The notes under the pieces are model-generated. The model made no database searches and was not told where the DNA came from. It saw nothing but the letters and a program-made list of their open reading frames with translations. 64,000 bases of DNA from CAJBVW01 sp964457335 (GTDB lineage Bacteria; Myxococcota_A; UBA796; SXON01), in assembly GCA_964457335.1 (NCBI GenBank), contig CAYWGD010000030.1, positions 1-64,000 of the forward strand, read 5' to 3'. The position numbers and the translations under genes were made by a program. This document shows positions 51,333-60,106 of this stretch, piece by piece. Numbering within the stretch: the first letter of the stretch is position 1; every line of letters begins with the position of its first letter.

Positions 51333-51338
51333 TACACT
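51333..51338 (+). promoter_or_regulatory. -10-like TACACT just before the kinase start codon
   Basis: TACACT seven bases before the ATG at 51346, with no purine-rich ribosome site. As at 44705, the predicted transcription start falls on the start codon, suggesting leaderless translation. No good -35 is visible. Confidence 0.4.
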
Positions 51339-51345
51339 TCCCCGG

Positions 51346-53955
51346 ATGACGACGCTCGCGCCCGGGGACACGGTCGACCGCTACCGGGTGGAGCGGGTGC
51401 TCGGGCGCGGGGGCCAGGCGACGGTCTACCAGGTGCGCCACCAGGACCTCGACGTGGTGCGCGCGCTCAAGGTCCTCGACGCGACGGACGCCACCACGCG
51501 CGCGCGGCTGTACGCCGAGGGGCGCATCCTCGCGCGGCTCCGGCACCCGAACCTCGTGGGGGTGCTCGACGTGCTGCGGGTCGGAGACGCGCCCGCGCTC
51601 GTGCTCGAGTTCGTCGGCGGGGGGAGCCTGCAGGACCGGCTGGCCGCGGGGCCGCTGCCGCTGCCGGAGGTGGCGCGGGTGTTCCGCGCGGTGCTCGACG
51701 GCACCGAGGCCGCGCACGCGGCGGGGGTGGTCCACCGCGACCTGAAGCCCGCCAACGTGCTGCTCGACGACGCGGAGGACCCGCCCGTGCCGCGGCTCGC
51801 GGACTTCGGCGTCGCCCGCTCCGACGAGCCCGACGCGCACCTGACCCGCACCGGGACGGGCCTCGGCTCCCCGGCCTACATGGCGCCCGAGCAGGCCCGG
51901 AGCGCGCGGGAGGTCGACGCGCGCGCGGACGTGTGGAGCCTCGGGGCGCTGCTGTACGCGCTGCTCGCGGGGCGGCCCCCCTTCGCGGGCCAGGTGTGGT
52001 GGGAGGTGCTCGCGGCGGCGCAGGCGGGCCGCTACGAGCCGGTCGAGGCGGCGCGGCCGGACGCCCCGCCGGCCTGGCGCCACGCGGTGGCGGCGTGCCT
52101 CGTGCCGGACCGTGAGGGTCGGCCGCCCGACGTGGCGGCGCTGCGGCGCATCTTCGAGGGCGAGGAGGCCCCCGCGGCGGCGCGGCCGGCCGGCGGGGTC
52201 GACGCGACGTGGTCCGGCGGCGGCGAGGAACGCGCGGAGGAGGAAGGCGCGGACGAGCACGGCGCGGACGAGCACGGCGCGGACGAGCACGGCGCGGACG
52301 AGCACGGCGCGGACGACGCGCGGGGCACGGTCGCGCCCACCGCGCCGGAGCCGCCACCGGGCCGCGGACCCCACGATCACGAACGCACGCGGGGCGTTGC
52401 GGGGGCGCGGAGCCCCCGCACGGGGTCGGGCGCGCAGCGCCCGGCCCCCACGCAGACACCGACCACCCTCGCGCCCCTGCCCGTCGGGGCCGCGCGCGCC
52501 CTCGTCGTCGACGATGCGGGCCGCGGGCACCTGGTCGAGGTGCTCGTGGAGCTCGCGGCGGGGGACGGCGGCGCCTGGACCCCGCAGGACGTCGCGCGCG
52601 ACGCGGAGGTCGCGGCCCAGGTGGCGATCGCCGCCGCGCTCGGGCGGCACGCGCGCACCCGGCGCGTCACGTGGCAGGTGCGGGGCGCGGGGTTCCGGCT
52701 GCACGGGACCTCGCTTGGGCTCGCGCTCGCCGTCGCGACGGCGTCCGCGCTCCAACGCGTGCCGGTGCCCGCCGGGTGGGCGTTCACGGGCGGTGTCGAC
52801 CTCGACGGGCGCGTGGCGCCGGTGGGCGGCGTCCCCGCGAAGCTGCGGGCGGCGCGCGACGGGGGCTGCACACACGTGGCGGTCCCCGACGGCGCGGGGG
52901 CGGACGATCCCGCCGCGCACCCGGTGACGCGGCTCGATCCCCTCCTCGCGCGGCTCTTCCCCCGGCGCCGGCTCCGCGCGGCCGCGGCCCCCGCGTTGGC
53001 CGCGGTCCCCGCCCTGGCCGTCCTCCTCGGGCTCGGCGAGCCGGTCGACGCGCTCCTCCACTACCCCGCGCTGCGCGCCGCGGGCCGCGCGGTGTCCGTG
53101 GAGGACGTCGTCGTGGTCGCGATCCCCGAGGCGGCGGACCTGCGCGCCCTCCGCCCGCGCTGGCCCGACCTCGTGACGCGGCTCGCCGACGCCGGGGCGC
53201 GCGCCATCCTGCTCGACATCACGTTCACCGCGGCGACCGACGCCGACGCCGCCATCGCGCAGGCCATCCGGGCCGCGGGCGTCCCGGTCATCGTGCCCGC
53301 GCGCGTGGAGGGCGAGGTGGTGCGCCCGCCCGGCGACCCCACGCTCGCGTCGGCCGCGCAGGTCGGCCACGCCGTGTCGCTCGCGGACCTCACGCACGGC
53401 TGGGTGCGGCGGGCGCGTGTGCGCGTGGACGACGACACGGGCGCCACGTGGTGGCACGTCGGGGCGCTCGCGGCCGCGGCGCTCACCGGCGGCGGCCCCC
53501 CGCGGGTCGAAGGCGCGCTCCTCCGGACCGGGGCGCTGCGCAACCACGTGGACCGCAACAGCTTTGCCCTCGCCCCCGCCGGCGACGTGCCGGTCGTGCC
53601 CGCCGACGGTGATCTCGACGCGGTCCGCGGCAAGCTCGCGCTGGTCGGCGCGCTCCGCGGGGACGCCGACCTCCAGCGCACCCCCGACGGGCCCCGCTAC
53701 GGCGCGGAGGTGCTCGCCGTCGAGATCCAGACGCTCCTGCGGCAGGCCGCCCCGCGCGAGACGGGGCCCGGCCTCGCCGCGCTGATCACGCTGCTGACCG
53801 GGGCGGCGACGGCGCTCCTCCGCGGGTGGGCCCGCGCCCTCCCGGCCGCGATCGTCGTCGGGCTCGCCGGCGCGCTCGCGGCGGGCGGGATCCTCGCGCC
53901 CATCGCCGGCCCGCTCGCGGCGGCCGCGATCGCGGGATGGGCGCGGCGGCGGTGA
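51346..53955 (+). CDS. Ser/Thr kinase fused to Lon-type protease domain and CHASE2 sensor
   Basis: 869 aa. (1) Hanks kinase about 12-270: glycine loop LGRGGQATVYQV, Lys42, HRDLKPAN (130-137), DFG (153-155), SPAYMAPEQA. (2) Acidic linker with GADEH repeats and a palindrome-derived stretch, about 275-375. (3) Peptidase S16 (Lon C-terminal) domain about 380-520: Ser456 in HGTSLGLALA and Lys499 in VGGVPAKLRAAR, 43 residues apart, the same spacing as Ser679-Lys722 in E. coli Lon. (4) Membrane helix about 545-562. (5) CHASE2 sensor about 565-790 (VVVVAIPEAADL, GARAILLDITFTAATDADAA). (6) Two to three C-terminal helices. Likely a membrane receptor linking an outside signal to phosphorylation and proteolysis. 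Confidence 0.88.
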   Translation: MTTLAPGDTVDRYRVERVLGRGGQATVYQVRHQDLDVVRALKVLDATDATTRARLYAEGRILARLRHPNLVGVLDVLRVGDAPALVLEFVGGGSLQDRLAAGPLPLPEVARVFRAVLDGTEAAHAAGVVHRDLKPANVLLDDAEDPPVPRLADFGVARSDEPDAHLTRTGTGLGSPAYMAPEQARSAREVDARADVWSLGALLYALLAGRPPFAGQVWWEVLAAAQAGRYEPVEAARPDAPPAWRHAVAACLVPDREGRPPDVAALRRIFEGEEAPAAARPAGGVDATWSGGGEERAEEEGADEHGADEHGADEHGADEHGADDARGTVAPTAPEPPPGRGPHDHERTRGVAGARSPRTGSGAQRPAPTQTPTTLAPLPVGAARALVVDDAGRGHLVEVLVELAAGDGGAWTPQDVARDAEVAAQVAIAAALGRHARTRRVTWQVRGAGFRLHGTSLGLALAVATASALQRVPVPAGWAFTGGVDLDGRVAPVGGVPAKLRAARDGGCTHVAVPDGAGADDPAAHPVTRLDPLLARLFPRRRLRAAAAPALAAVPALAVLLGLGEPVDALLHYPALRAAGRAVSVEDVVVVAIPEAADLRALRPRWPDLVTRLADAGARAILLDITFTAATDADAAIAQAIRAAGVPVIVPARVEGEVVRPPGDPTLASAAQVGHAVSLADLTHGWVRRARVRVDDDTGATWWHVGALAAAALTGGGPPRVEGALLRTGALRNHVDRNSFALAPAGDVPVVPADGDLDAVRGKLALVGALRGDADLQRTPDGPRYGAEVLAVEIQTLLRQAAPRETGPGLAALITLLTGAATALLRGWARALPAAIVVGLAGALAAGGILAPIAGPLAAAAIAGWARRR
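52246..52317. repeat. 15-bp tandem repeat, four and a part units, in frame
   Basis: Four identical units of GGCGCGGACGAGCAC and a shortened fifth. They encode GADEH x4 in the acidic linker between the kinase and Lon-like domains. Perfect identity suggests recent expansion; the frame is kept. Confidence 0.9.
52391..52429. repeat. Dispersed GC-rich palindromic repeat, copy D
   Basis: GGGGCGTTGCGGGGGCGCGG then a near complement AGCCCCCGCACGGGG. Same core as the other copies, less perfect. It lies in frame in the linker of the kinase gene and is translated as RGVAGARSPRTGS. The gene reads the opposite strand of the element compared with copies A and B. Confidence 0.65.
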
Positions 53956-53970
53956 GGGGGCCGAGCGGGC

Positions 53971-54678
53971 TCACCCGCCGGTGTCGGCCTCGTGGTCCTC
54001 GCAGCGGAGCGCGGCGAACGGCTCGTCGGCGGGCCGCTCGACGCGCGCGCCGTCGGGCTCCCAGCCGTCCTCGACCCGGAAGAGCTCGTAGGCCTTCAAC
54101 GAGAGCGGGCCGACGCACGCGTCGTCGGCGGCGGTGTCCGTCAGGTAGGACGCGAGCACGACGAGGCGCCAGGTCTCGCCGTCCCGCACGAGCTTCGTGG
54201 GGACGCCCGGCGCGGCGGAGACCACCCCCGCGTCGCCCTGGAAGTCGAGCGCGTGCCAGGAGGCGGTGACGCCGTCGAGCTCCGTGGTGCCGAGCGCGTC
54301 TCCGAACGAGACCTCGCCGAGCGGGACGACGCCGTGGTCGAAGCCGAGCCCGTCCCCGAGGTCCGTCGCCCACTCGTGCACGCCGGACTGGAGCCGGACG
54401 AGCGTGCCGTACCCCTGGACGATCAAGACGCTGACCGTGGTCTCCTGCCCCTCGAACACGGTGAGGTCGTTCTCCGCGGCGGACCGGAGCGTCAACCGGG
54501 GGCCGTTGTCGAGGAGCGCCACCCACTCGTTCGGCGCGTCCCCTTCGCGGAGGCGCACCGTTCCCTGCGTACTGCAGCTGTCGCCGCCCGTCGACGCGCA
54601 CTCCTTCCACTCCGCGAACCCCGCGCCGAGCGCCAGGGTGTCGGGCGAAGGCGAGGAGCAGGCGGCGAGCAGCAGCAT
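53971..54678 (-). CDS. Lipoprotein of unknown function
   Basis: 235 aa. MLLLAACSS gives a minimal lipobox (LAAC). The body is beta-rich with an even spread of Asp/Glu and Thr and four Cys. No family is recognised. The ATG at 54678 is the only start that places the lipobox at the N-terminus. It converges on the kinase gene, 15 bases away. Confidence 0.65.
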   Translation of the reverse strand: MLLLAACSSPSPDTLALGAGFAEWKECASTGGDSCSTQGTVRLREGDAPNEWVALLDNGPRLTLRSAAENDLTVFEGQETTVSVLIVQGYGTLVRLQSGVHEWATDLGDGLGFDHGVVPLGEVSFGDALGTTELDGVTASWHALDFQGDAGVVSAAPGVPTKLVRDGETWRLVVLASYLTDTAADDACVGPLSLKAYELFRVEDGWEPDGARVERPADEPFAALRCEDHEADTGG

Positions 54679-55247
54679 GCGCGACAGGACAAGCAAATCC
54701 GGATCCACGTCGATCCCGACTGTATCCGGGTGGGCGGCAATCCTACGCTCGCGACGCGGGTGCCGCGCCGTGAACACGAGCGCCTCGAGCAGCGTGTCCC
54801 CGCCCTCCCCGCGGGTGAGGGTGAGCCCCCGTCGGTCGCGCGCCAGCGCCCCGTGTCCTCCCGACGGGCCTCGGGCGCGGCGTAGACCTCGCCGTGGGCG
54901 CCTTCGGCGCGCCTGGCAGTTCGAAATGTTCACGGCCGGGATCGGGGTGGCGGATCTGCTGGCGTTCATCCTCGAGCACGCGAGCCAGCCCTGGCAGGTG
55001 TGGGTGGCCGGCAGCGCGTACCCCTTCGAGGTGGGGCGCTTCTCGCTCGACGCGGCCGCGCAGCTCGTGTCCGGGCCCAGCGTCGCGTGGGGGGTGATCC
55101 GGTGCCCACGCTGGGCGTGCGCTGCGGGTTCGGGCCGCCGGCCGCGTCGCAGTAGCGACGACGGCCGGGGCGCCGCCTGGGCCTGCCCCACCGGCTCCCT
55201 TGCCGGCGTCGCCACGGTGCCTACGCTCGCCGCGGCCGGAGTGGCGG
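54679..55247. other. Gap of 569 bases upstream of the RAYT-type gene
   Basis: No complete gene. The first part should hold the lipoprotein promoter. CCTACGCTCGC occurs twice (near 54743 and 55220). Bases 54926-55120 look like a coding fragment (listed separately). 55120-55247 shows nothing clear. Confidence 0.5.
54926..55120 (+). pseudogene. Probable gene fragment with host-type codon use
   Basis: From an ATG with no ribosome site, about 63 codons read MFTAGIGVADLLAFILEHAS then QPWQVWVAGSAYPFEVGRFS and on to about 55120. Nearly every third base is G or C while the amino acids are ordinary and hydrophobic, as in real genes of this genome. After that the frame turns to Arg/Ser-rich, shadow-like sequence. 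I know no family. It may be a remnant left by the rearrangements around the adjacent transposase. Confidence 0.35.
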
Positions 55248-56063
55248 ATGGATCCTGGAGCACCCTTGTGGCACGCGACGTGGAGCACCCGCGGGCGGCT
55301 GCCCGTCGCGCCCGACGAGGCCGCCCGCCGCGCGCTCGTGCGGGAGATCGTGGCGCGCGCCGGGACGGCGCTGGTGCTCTTCTGCGTCGTGGACGATCAC
55401 GTGCACGTCGTGCTCCTGTGCGACCGCGAGGCCCTCTCGCGCGTGGTCCGCGCGCTCGGCTACACGCTCCGGTCCCGATGCGTGGAGGCGCCGCACGTGC
55501 GGGCGGTGGGGCGGCGCGCGCACATGGAGCACCTCGTCACGTACCTGCTCACGCAGACCGTGCACCACGGCCTCGCGGCGCACCCGGCCACGTGGTCGGG
55601 CTCCGCGGCCCCCGATCTGCTCGGCGCGCGCGACGTGGGCTGGCTCCCGCGGCTCTGGGACGTGGTCCCGCGGCTCCGCCTCCGCGACGTGCACCTGGCG
55701 CTCGGCCTCCCCGCCGTGCGCCTCGAGCCCGCCGACGACGACGCGCTGCGCGCCGCCGGCCCCGCCGCGCTCGCCGCCGCCTGCTCGGCGGCCTTCGGCG
55801 CCGATCCCGCGCTGGAGGGCCGCGCGCCGGAGGTCACGCGCGCGATCACCGCGGCCGCGAAGCTCGCCCGCGAGGTCGGCGTCCCGCTCGCGCACCTCGC
55901 CGAGGCCGCCGGCCGGGCGCGCGAGACCGTGTCCCGCGCGGCCGACCGCGACGTGCCGGACCGGGACCTGCGCACGCTGCGGCTCCGCGTGGCGCTCGAC
56001 CACGTCGTCGCCACGGCGCCGCGCGCGGAGGCTTCACGCCCGACTGCGTCGAGCGTGACGTAG
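55248..56063 (+). pseudogene. RAYT-type Y1 (HUH) transposase, C-terminus cut by an insertion sequence
   Basis: 271 aa as read. The Y1/REP-associated transposase core has the metal-binding HxH in VVDDHVHVVLL and a likely catalytic Tyr in LVTYLLTQTVHHG. About 120 residues follow, including a helical DnaA/HTH-like part. The ATG at 55248 follows GGAG. The last codons and the TAG lie inside the left inverted repeat of the insertion sequence at 56056, so the original C-terminus is missing. Such proteins often act on palindromic REP sequences; four GC-rich palindromes occur in this window. Confidence 0.7.
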
Positions 56064-58099
56064 CGCCCGAGATCCTACGGGATGCGGATCCGCTTCCCGA
56101 GGGCCGAGCTCCAGCTCATGCCGCCGGTTTCCCGCCCTCTCGTTGGAGCAGGGCGTGCGCGGCGTGCCCTCCGCTGTAGTCCACGCGCAGAGATGTGCCG
56201 TCGGGGAGGGCCGGCAGCTCGACGACGACCCGTGCGCGGAGGTCTCGAGCTGCCGCACCGAAGCGCTTTCGCGCATCCGCGGGAAGGAAGATCGCGTGCA
56301 CGACGGCGTACGGGGCGTCGACCGGAGCGGGGAGTGCAAGGTCGAGTGCCAGCACACTCCGTGCCTCCCGGGGCCTGGACGGCGGGCGACGCACACGCGT
56401 GCCCTGGAACGTCTCCTTGAGCCTGACCGCGCGGTGTCCACGGTGACGAACGGCTCGGAGGCGTTCTTCGTGCAACCTGTACGGAGGGGGCAGCCCGCGC
56501 AGGCTCCCTTCCGTCCGCGAAAGACGACTCGGGCGCGATCGGTCGGTCGGTGCGTTGGCAGAGACACGCCCACCAGATGCAACGCCTTCCCGGTCGGACA
56601 GATGATCGCGCCGCGATCTGTCGACCACTGCCAACCTGGGTTCTTGGTCGCCCACGGCGCCCAGTCGATGCGCGCCGGCAATCGCGTCCGTGCCGCTTCG
56701 ATCTCCGAGGGCTCCGAGGGCAACGCCTCGTCAGGCGGTGGGGCGGCGAGCGGCGAGGTGCCCGCAGGACGAGCGTCTACCGTGACACGGCGAGTGAGGG
56801 GAGCCTCCGGTTCGGTGGGGCGGACCCAGCTCGAAGCCGTGCACGACCTGCCAACACATCAGGCCCACCAGGCACGCGAGCTCCTGCCCGGGAAGGTGGT
56901 AGCTGAAGATGCGATCGAGGCCCAGCTCTCGGTCCTCCTGGGCGAAACGGTTCTCCTGGCCGCCCTGCGCGAAGAACTGGGCCACGGCCTCGGGCGCGGG
57001 CCAGTCCTCCGCGGAGGCGTCCACGACGAAGAGCTCGTACTGCCACCCGTCGACGACGCGTCCGTGCTCCGCCTCCCCCGACCGTGCGTACCGGCTGACG
57101 ACGATGCGGAGTGAGAGGGGCTCGTAGAGAGCACTGTTCTCCTGTTTCGTCTGACCGCCTGCTCGAACGGTGAGGGTGCCCAGGTCGGTCGCGGAGCGGC
57201 GCGGGCCGCCCCGGTCGTCTTCCACCTCGATCCACGTCGCCGCGGCCAGCTTCGCCCGAACATCTGGCGGATCCAGCACCTCGTAGCGGGTGTACCGCGT
57301 GATGAAGGGGAGCGACCGGCTCCGCAGGGCGGCGTAGGTGGGGAACGCCGCGAGCTCCCCGTCCATCACCACCAACGCCCGATCGAGTGGATGGCGGAGG
57401 CGCGAGCAGGTCGTCCGGACGGCGTCGGCGGCGGCTTCCAGCTCTCCGCGACGGTCCCCGTTGCCCGGGGAACGCGCCGCGTGGAGCCAGAGGCCCGACC
57501 CCGCGTGCACCAACGTGGCGCGCCGGAAGCAGATGTCGCCCCGCTTCCGACCGCGGGGCCCCCAGCTCCGCCGCCCGCCGATGCGGTTCTGGCAGGTCGT
57601 CCCCTTCTGCCAGTGAGCGCTGGTAGAGCGCGGTCACCGTGGGGTCGAAGTGGAAGACGTGCCATCCGTGGCCGCGGGCGTCCCGGGTGAGGACGGACGG
57701 ATGCGAGAGGACGCGATCGGCGTCCGTCGCCTCGGCCAACAACCACGTCGTGAGCGGGCGGATCCGCGCGAGCTCGACGCGGTCGAGGGCGCGGGAGACC
57801 GACGCTGGCGAGGGGAGCGTTCGTCGCTCGGCCAGCGCGCCGAGCTGCACCGCATGGGGAGACGCACGCTGCCAGAAGGGCCTGAGCCCGCTTGGCCCGC
57901 AAATGAAGAAGCAGAGGAGGAACAAGAAGATGTCGAGCCCGCAGTAGCCGCCCTGCCGCGCGATTCGGAGGCGCTCTCCGAGGTCAGCGAGTGCGTTGCG
58001 CTCCCGAAGCCGCTCGACGAGCACGACGCTCCCTGCACTGCTGGCGTTACGGGTAGCGAAAATGGAACCGGATCCCGTAGGATCTCGGGCGCTACGTCA
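56056..58099. mobile_element. Insertion sequence of about 2.04 kb with 28-bp inverted repeats
   Basis: The ends carry a perfect 28-bp inverted repeat (56056-56083 and 58072-58099; it begins TGACGTAGCGCCCGAGATCC), with partial identity for about 8 more bases. Inside is one minus-strand DDE-type transposase broken by frameshifts. Genes on both sides are truncated at its ends. No clear target duplication is seen; the TA next to GCGCCC at both ends could be one if the true ends lie six bases further in. Confidence 0.85.
56116..58024 (-). pseudogene. Frameshifted DDE-type transposase of the insertion sequence
   Basis: Coding similarity runs through several frames. It starts at the GTG at 58024 (LADLGERLRIARQGGYCGLD, then HFDPTVTALYQRSLAEGDDL). 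Near 57555 it moves to the frame GRKRGDICFRRATLVHAGSG, which continues through RYEVLDPPDV, YELFVVDASAEDWP and QENRFAQEDRELGLDRIFSY. Near 56800 it moves to EIEAARTRLPARIDWAPWAT with CAGCPLRTGC, and near 56440 to a last frame ending GGHAAHALLQREGGKPAA. At least three shifts make a working protein unlikely. IS4- or IS1182-like relatives are the probable source. Confidence 0.7.
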
Positions 58100-58459
58100 A
58101 TCATCTTCCATGAGGTGACCTGCAACGACGGCGACGACGGCCTCTACCGCTTCGAGGTCCGCAACGCGGACGAGAGCATGTCGCTGCGGGTCGGGATCCA
58201 GGCCCCCGCGCGGGACCTCGAGATCGTGTACCCCGACCTCGGCGGCACCTACGTCGAGCTCGGCCCCACGGGCGGGACCCTGCTCGGCACGGACACCGGC
58301 GACGTCGTGACCTCCGCGACCATCGCCATCAGCGGCTTCACCGAGAGCCGCGCCATCAACGGCACCGTCGACATCGAGTGGGCGACGAGCGCGGACGACG
58401 CGGCCCCGATCGCCGACGCCTCCGGCGACTTCAGCATCGTGTGCGGCCCGAACGACTGA
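58100..58459 (+). pseudogene. 5'-truncated secreted-protein gene
   Basis: The frame continues directly from the right end of the insertion sequence: IIFHEVTCNDGDDGLYRFEV to the stop, 119 codons. It is beta-rich with host-type codon use (RDLEIVYPDLGGTYVELG, SATIAISGFTESRAINGTVD) and ends in FSIVCGPND. No start or signal peptide is left, so the 5' part was lost when the element inserted or when flanking DNA was deleted. Confidence 0.7.
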
Positions 58460-58471
58460 CCGCCCGACGCC

Positions 58472-59095
58472 TCAGGCCCGCGCGCGCGCCTGCTCGGCCT
58501 CGAAGAGCGGGCGCTCCTCGCCCATCGCCCGCGCGACGGACGGGCGCTGCCACAGGCGCCGCAGGTAGGCGCGGACCGCCGGGTACGGCGCGAGGTCGAC
58601 GGGCGTCGCCATCGTCCAGTTCAGGACGGTGACGAGGTAGGCGTCGGCGACGCTGAACGTGTCGAGCAGGAACTCGCGCCCGGTCAGGTGGCGCTCGAGG
58701 TAGGCGAGCCGCGACGCGCCCTTCCGGATCACGTGCGCCTTGGCGCCCTCGGGCGCCTCCGGGTCGAACAGGGTCGAGAAGATGCCCTTGTGCAGCTCGG
58801 TGCCGATGAAGCAGAGCCACGACTGGAGCCGCGTGCGCTCGCGCTCGTCCGCCGGGGCGAGGGGGCCCGTGGCGAGGAGCTGGAGGATGGCGGCGTTCTC
58901 GGTGACGAGCTCGCCGTCGTCGGTCCGGAGCGCGGGGACGAGCCCGAGCGCGTGCACCGCGCGGTAATCGCTGCCGTCGTGCCGGAGCGTTTTCGTCCTC
59001 GGGTCGACCTCGAGGAGACGCGCGGCGCGGCCGGTCTCGTAGAGCGCGATGCGGCTCGCCATCGAGCAGGCGAGCGGGGAGAAGTAGATGTCCAT
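58472..59095 (-). CDS. Glutathione S-transferase family protein
   Basis: 207 aa. The N-terminal thioredoxin-like domain is MDIYFSPLACSMASRIALYE with the cis-Pro segment LGLVPALRT and ENAAILQLL; the C-terminal helical domain includes FSVADAYLVTVLNW. A Ser/Cys near residue 10-11 (LACSMAS) is the usual contact with glutathione sulfur in beta-type GSTs. It conjugates or reduces small molecules. It is divergent from a LysR-type regulator that probably controls it. Confidence 0.88.
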   Translation of the reverse strand: MDIYFSPLACSMASRIALYETGRAARLLEVDPRTKTLRHDGSDYRAVHALGLVPALRTDDGELVTENAAILQLLATGPLAPADERERTRLQSWLCFIGTELHKGIFSTLFDPEAPEGAKAHVIRKGASRLAYLERHLTGREFLLDTFSVADAYLVTVLNWTMATPVDLAPYPAVRAYLRRLWQRPSVARAMGEERPLFEAEQARARA

Positions 59096-59151
59096 TGGGA
59101 GCCTCCGTCGGGGGGTGCCCCACTGTCACCCCCGGGCGAGCATGCGCCCAA

Positions 59152-59177
59152 CGCATTGTCGGAATAGGGCCGATGCG
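59152..59177. promoter_or_regulatory. LysR-type dyad in the GST/LysR gap
   Basis: CGCAT-N16-ATGCG, an interrupted dyad in the 81-base divergent gap, overlapping the GTG of the LysR gene by its last base. Such a site is expected for a LysR protein that represses itself and activates the divergent gene. Confidence 0.45.
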
Positions 59178-60100
59178 TGGCGAGCATCGTCCCCCGCACG
59201 GAGCTGGAGGTCCGCGATCTGCGGCTCGTGCTCGCGCTCGCGCGCGCGGGGACCACCGCCAAGGCCGCCGGACTCCTGCACCTCACGCAGCCCGCCGTCA
59301 GCCGCGCGCTCCTCGCCCTCGAAGACAAGCTCGGGGTGCGGATCTTCGAGCGGACGTCGCGCGGGCTCGTGTTGTCCGCGGCGGGCGAGCGGCTCCACGC
59401 CGGCGCCGCGGCGCTGCTCGTCGAGCTCGGCGAGCTGGAGGCGCGCGTCCGGGCGCCGGAGCCCGCGCCCACGCGGCTCCGCGTCGTGTGCGAGTGCTAC
59501 ACCGCGTACCACTGGCTCCCGTCGACGCTCCTCGCGCTGCGCGGCGCGATGCCGCGGCTCCACATCGACCTCGCGATCGAGCACACCGGGCGCGCGGTCG
59601 CGGCGCTCGAGGCGGGCGAGATCGACGTCGCGCTCCTCACCACCGCGGCGGTCCCGCCCGGGCTCGTCGAGCGGCCGCTCTTCGAGGACGAGATCGTGTT
59701 CGTCGTGGGCGAGGGGCACCCGCTCGCGCGCCGGGCGGGGCCGATCACGCGCGCGGACCTCGAGGCCCACCCGCTCTTGTCGTCGCAGACGCCGTCGGGC
59801 GAGGCGGGCTGGTTCGAGCGGCGGGTGTTCGGGCGCGCGCGTCCGTCCCTGCGCGTCGAGTGCGTCCCGCTCACCGAGGCGATGCTCGACCTCGCGCGCG
59901 CCGGCCTCGGCGTCGCCGTGCTCTCCGAGTGGGTCGCCGGGCCGCACCTCGCGCGCGGCGGCCTCGTCCGCAAGCGGCTCGACACCGGCCCGCTGGGGCG
60001 CCCCTGGCGCATGGCGTGGCGCCCCGAGCTCGGGCCGGCGGTCGAGCGGCTGCACGGCGCGCTCCGGGCGTCGGCGCCGCGCCTGCCGATCGCGCTCTGA
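59177..60100 (+). CDS. LysR-family transcription regulator
   Basis: 307 aa. N-terminal winged helix (ELEVRDLRLVLALARAGTTA, LHLTQPAVSRALLALEDKLG, VRIFERTSRG) and a periplasmic-binding-type effector domain (from about 95; LRVVCECYTAYHWLPSTLLA). The effector half resembles MetR-type regulators. Start GTG at 59177; no upstream start in the short gap. It probably controls the divergent GST. Confidence 0.88.
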   Translation: MASIVPRTELEVRDLRLVLALARAGTTAKAAGLLHLTQPAVSRALLALEDKLGVRIFERTSRGLVLSAAGERLHAGAAALLVELGELEARVRAPEPAPTRLRVVCECYTAYHWLPSTLLALRGAMPRLHIDLAIEHTGRAVAALEAGEIDVALLTTAAVPPGLVERPLFEDEIVFVVGEGHPLARRAGPITRADLEAHPLLSSQTPSGEAGWFERRVFGRARPSLRVECVPLTEAMLDLARAGLGVAVLSEWVAGPHLARGGLVRKRLDTGPLGRPWRMAWRPELGPAVERLHGALRASAPRLPIAL

Positions 60101-60106
60101 CGACGC

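Noticed and set aside
54743..55288. Minus-strand open frame in the gap beside the RAYT-type gene
   Set aside because: His/Pro/Arg-rich product; the plus-strand frame at 54926 has the better codon pattern.
56116..58024. Programmed frameshifting in the transposase
   Set aside because: At least three separate shifts are needed and I saw no slippery A/T-run signal, so decay is the simpler reading.
56060..58095. TA target duplication of the insertion sequence
   Set aside because: TA occurs next to GCGCCC at both ends, but it lies inside the longer 28-bp inverted repeat, so it cannot be told from part of the repeat.
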